A stretch of DNA of 64,000 nucleotides. It comes from Bacillus sp. E(2018) (GTDB lineage Bacteria; Bacillota; Bacilli; Bacillales; Fictibacillaceae). A program made the translations under genes and the position numbers. Position 1 is the stretch's first letter; each line of letters opens with the position of its first letter. The stretch is from NCBI RefSeq assembly GCF_005503015.1, contig NZ_SCOL01000004.1, forward strand, positions 146,014 through 210,013, in the 5' to 3' direction. The notes beneath the pieces are model-generated. The model had not been told where the DNA came from, did no database searches, and saw only the letters and a list, made by a program, of their open reading frames with translations. Below, in pieces: positions 62,179-64,000 of this stretch.

Positions 62179-63681
62179 ATGGAAAATAGGCAGCAATGGG
62201 GAAGCCGCTATGGGTTTATCTTAGCAGCGGTCGGCTCAGCTATCGGCCTAGGCAATATCTGGAGATTTCCAGCGGTTGCTTATGAGAACGGTGGAGGAGC
62301 ATTCTTCATCCCATATCTAATAGCACTTTTAACGGCAGGGATTCCCTTACTGATCTTGGAATTTACGTTAGGTCATAAGTACCGTGGCTCTGCTCCACTT
62401 TCTTATTTCCGTCTTCACAAAAAAGCGGAATGGCTAGGATGGTGGCAAGTATTTGTAGCATTTGTTATATCCACATACTACGCAGTAATCATCGCTTGGG
62501 CGATTAAGTACTCCATTTACTCATTGAACTTAACGTGGGGAGACAAGCCTTCTGACTTCTTTTATGGAGAGGTTCTTCAATTAAGTAAGACACCTGGTGA
62601 CATGGGTGGTATCGTACCAGGTATTTTGATTGCACTTCTAATCGTTTGGGTCGTGACGTTACTTGTTCTTTATAAAGGTGTATCAAAAGGAATCGAGCGT
62701 TTCAACAAAATTTTTCTACCAGCTTTAGTCATTATGTTTACGTTAATCGTTATTCGTGCCGTAACCCTCGATGGTGCGGCTCAAGGTTTGAACACGTTCT
62801 TCACACCTGATTGGAGCATGATCAATAATGGTAAGGTGTGGGTAGCAGCTTACGGTCAGATTTTCTTCTCTTTATCCATCGCATTTGCCATTATGGTAAC
62901 GTACTCGAGCTATCTGCCTAAGAAATCAGATATTAACAATAATGCGTTCATTACAGGTTTTGCAAACTCAGGTTTTGAATTACTAGCAGGTATTGGTGTA
63001 TTCGCTGCATTAGGCTTCATGGCGATGCAACAAGGTCTGCCAGTTGATGAAGTTGTAAAAGGTGGAATCGGATTAGCGTTTGAAGTATTCCCAGCAATCA
63101 TCAACGAATTCCCTGGCGGTAATGCCTTCTTCGGAACCATGTTCTTCTTAACCCTGGTATTTGCCGGTATGACATCGTTGATCTCGATCGTTGAAACGTA
63201 TGTATCCGCATTACAAGATAAGTTTGGAATCTCAAGAACAAAAGCTGTATTGATGGGTGGAGGAGTAGCATCGGTGATCTCATTGCTTTTCGCTACAAAA
63301 GGCGGACTGTACATGCTTGATATCGTGGATTACTTCATCAACAACTTTGGTATTACGTTAGCAGGTCTTGTAGAAGTAGTTATCGTTGCTTGGTTCGTAA
63401 GACAATTGGCAGGACTTCAAAACCATGCAAACGCCATCTCTGACTTACGAACAGGATTATGGTGGAAGGTTTGTCTAGGTGTGATCACACCAATCCTTCT
63501 TGGCTACATGATGTTTGATAACATTAAACAAAACCTTGCAGAAAACTATGAAGGTTATCCTACAGAACTGATCCTTACTTACGGTGTAAGCGTAGCAGTT
63601 GGCGTCATCGTTCTCGGAGTCGTTTTGGGTCTTGTGAAGTGGAAATCTGAAGAAGTCGTAGAGAAAAAGGAGGTCAGCTAA
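62179..63681 (+). CDS. Sodium-dependent NSS-family transporter
   Basis: A 500-residue LeuT-fold protein with about twelve helices. The N-terminal signature WGSRYGFILAAVGSAIGLGNIWRFPAVAYENGGGAF (in parts) is fully conserved. It is a Na+-coupled amino acid importer. Because the next gene encodes a MetS-type small subunit, methionine or alanine are the likely substrates (MetP of Corynebacterium is the model). AAGGGGG upstream of ATG 62179. Confidence 0.93.
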   Translation: MENRQQWGSRYGFILAAVGSAIGLGNIWRFPAVAYENGGGAFFIPYLIALLTAGIPLLILEFTLGHKYRGSAPLSYFRLHKKAEWLGWWQVFVAFVISTYYAVIIAWAIKYSIYSLNLTWGDKPSDFFYGEVLQLSKTPGDMGGIVPGILIALLIVWVVTLLVLYKGVSKGIERFNKIFLPALVIMFTLIVIRAVTLDGAAQGLNTFFTPDWSMINNGKVWVAAYGQIFFSLSIAFAIMVTYSSYLPKKSDINNNAFITGFANSGFELLAGIGVFAALGFMAMQQGLPVDEVVKGGIGLAFEVFPAIINEFPGGNAFFGTMFFLTLVFAGMTSLISIVETYVSALQDKFGISRTKAVLMGGGVASVISLLFATKGGLYMLDIVDYFINNFGITLAGLVEVVIVAWFVRQLAGLQNHANAISDLRTGLWWKVCLGVITPILLGYMMFDNIKQNLAENYEGYPTELILTYGVSVAVGVIVLGVVLGLVKWKSEEVVEKKEVS

Positions 63682-63682
63682 T

Positions 63683-63787
63683 ATGACAGGAAGTGCAATT
63701 ACAATGATGGTGATTGGCATGGTAATCCTATGGGGCGGCCTCCTCGCAAGTATTGCAAATGTGGTTCGGGTTTCGCGCAAGAAATAA
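63683..63787 (+). CDS. metS: NSS transporter small subunit, MetS-like
   Basis: A 34-residue single-helix protein, MTGSAITMMVIGMVILWGGL followed by LASIANVVRVSRKK. This is the pattern of the methionine/alanine import small subunits that accompany NSS transporters. It starts one base after the transporter stop, with AAGGAGGT inside the end of the transporter gene. A terminator follows. Confidence 0.9.
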   Translation: MTGSAITMMVIGMVILWGGLLASIANVVRVSRKK

Positions 63788-63793
63788 AGAGTG

Positions 63794-63829
63794 AAGCTGA
63801 TTCTTCTGTTGAAGAATCAGCTTTTTCTT
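63794..63829 (+). terminator. Terminator after metS
   Basis: AAGCTGATTCTTC, loop TGTT, GAAGAATCAGCTTTTTCTT. Confidence 0.92.
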
Positions 63830-63832
63830 ATG

Positions 63833-64000
63833 ATGGCGCTCGTAAATTAGAGCAAGGCTCGAGATTTACGAGCGCCATATGAAAAATACGAGCGCCATAT
63901 GAAAAATACGAGCGCCATATGAAAAATACGAGCGCCATATGAAAAATACGAGCGCCATATGAAAAATACGAGCGCCATATGAAAAATACGAGCGCCATAT
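63833..64000 (+). repeat. 20-bp tandem array ACGAGCGCCATATGAAAAAT
   Basis: Seven identical units begin at 63868, 63888, 63908, 63928, 63948, 63968 and 63988, exactly 20 bases apart, and run off the right edge. An inverted copy of the core, ATGGCGCTCGT, lies at 63833-63843, and degenerate pieces fill the gap. It starts four bases after the metS terminator. Confidence 0.95.

Noticed and set aside
63833..64000. Tandem array considered as a CRISPR
   Set aside because: The 20 bp units are identical and contiguous, with no spacers and no cas genes.

Overview
The window is a low-GC Firmicute chromosome segment from a spore-forming Bacillaceae species, possibly Fictibacillus-like (the genus is a guess from general look). 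The grounds are the strong AGGAGG-type ribosome sites, frequent TTG starts, many stem-plus-T-run terminators, sporulation and germination genes (tgl, YhcN/YlaJ-like, gerA/gerC-like, yunB), SAM-I and lysine riboswitches, and long gene-order similarity to the B. subtilis yus/suf region. I see no phage, integrase, transposase, rRNA, tRNA or CRISPR array. Gene identities come from reading motifs and remembered family features, not from database searches.

Layout. 0-9 kb: YhcN-like spore lipoprotein, brnQ, an FAD-dependent oxidoreductase, a secreted protein with an L,D-transpeptidase-like motif, two peptide-type ABC permeases without an ATPase, tgl, and an M23 murein hydrolase. 9.7-17 kb: ECF sigma factor with a membrane partner, DUF4931 protein, RocB-like M20 peptidase, a MacB-type ABC pair, peptidase E, lipoprotein SodC. 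17-20 kb: an inverted three-gene ABC exporter behind a leader peptide and an attenuator. 20-30 kb: multi-repeat mechanosensitive-type channel, ZIP transporter, serine-rich coat-like protein, an orphan UMP kinase behind a second leader peptide and attenuator, gerA and gerC homologues, a membrane coiled-coil protein, CopD.

30-54 kb matches the B. subtilis yus/suf neighbourhood: yusU, fadM, fadN-fadA-fadE behind a FadR operator, yusI, gcvH, yusG, yusF, yusE, yusD, metNPQ behind a SAM riboswitch, yurZ-like, and sufCDSUB. A KGG stress protein, a sugar dehydrogenase and sigI-rsgI lie inside it, which I believe is not the B. subtilis arrangement. 54-64 kb: modA behind an unassigned structured leader, nitroreductase, DUF72, yunC, thyA-dfrA, yunB, an NhaC-family carrier behind a lysine riboswitch, and an NSS transporter with its small subunit.

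The less ordinary content is non-coding. Five loci carry arrays with a strict 20-21 bp period, each with a different short core, and each directly after a terminator. Five copies of a ~210 bp element with outer inverted repeats are scattered through intergenic spaces; one holds a second palindromic element nested inside it. Three attenuator-type leaders (ABC exporter, UMP kinase, modA) do not match a class I can name, and yunB has its ribosome site inside a hairpin whose 5' arm lies upstream of the predicted sporulation start site.
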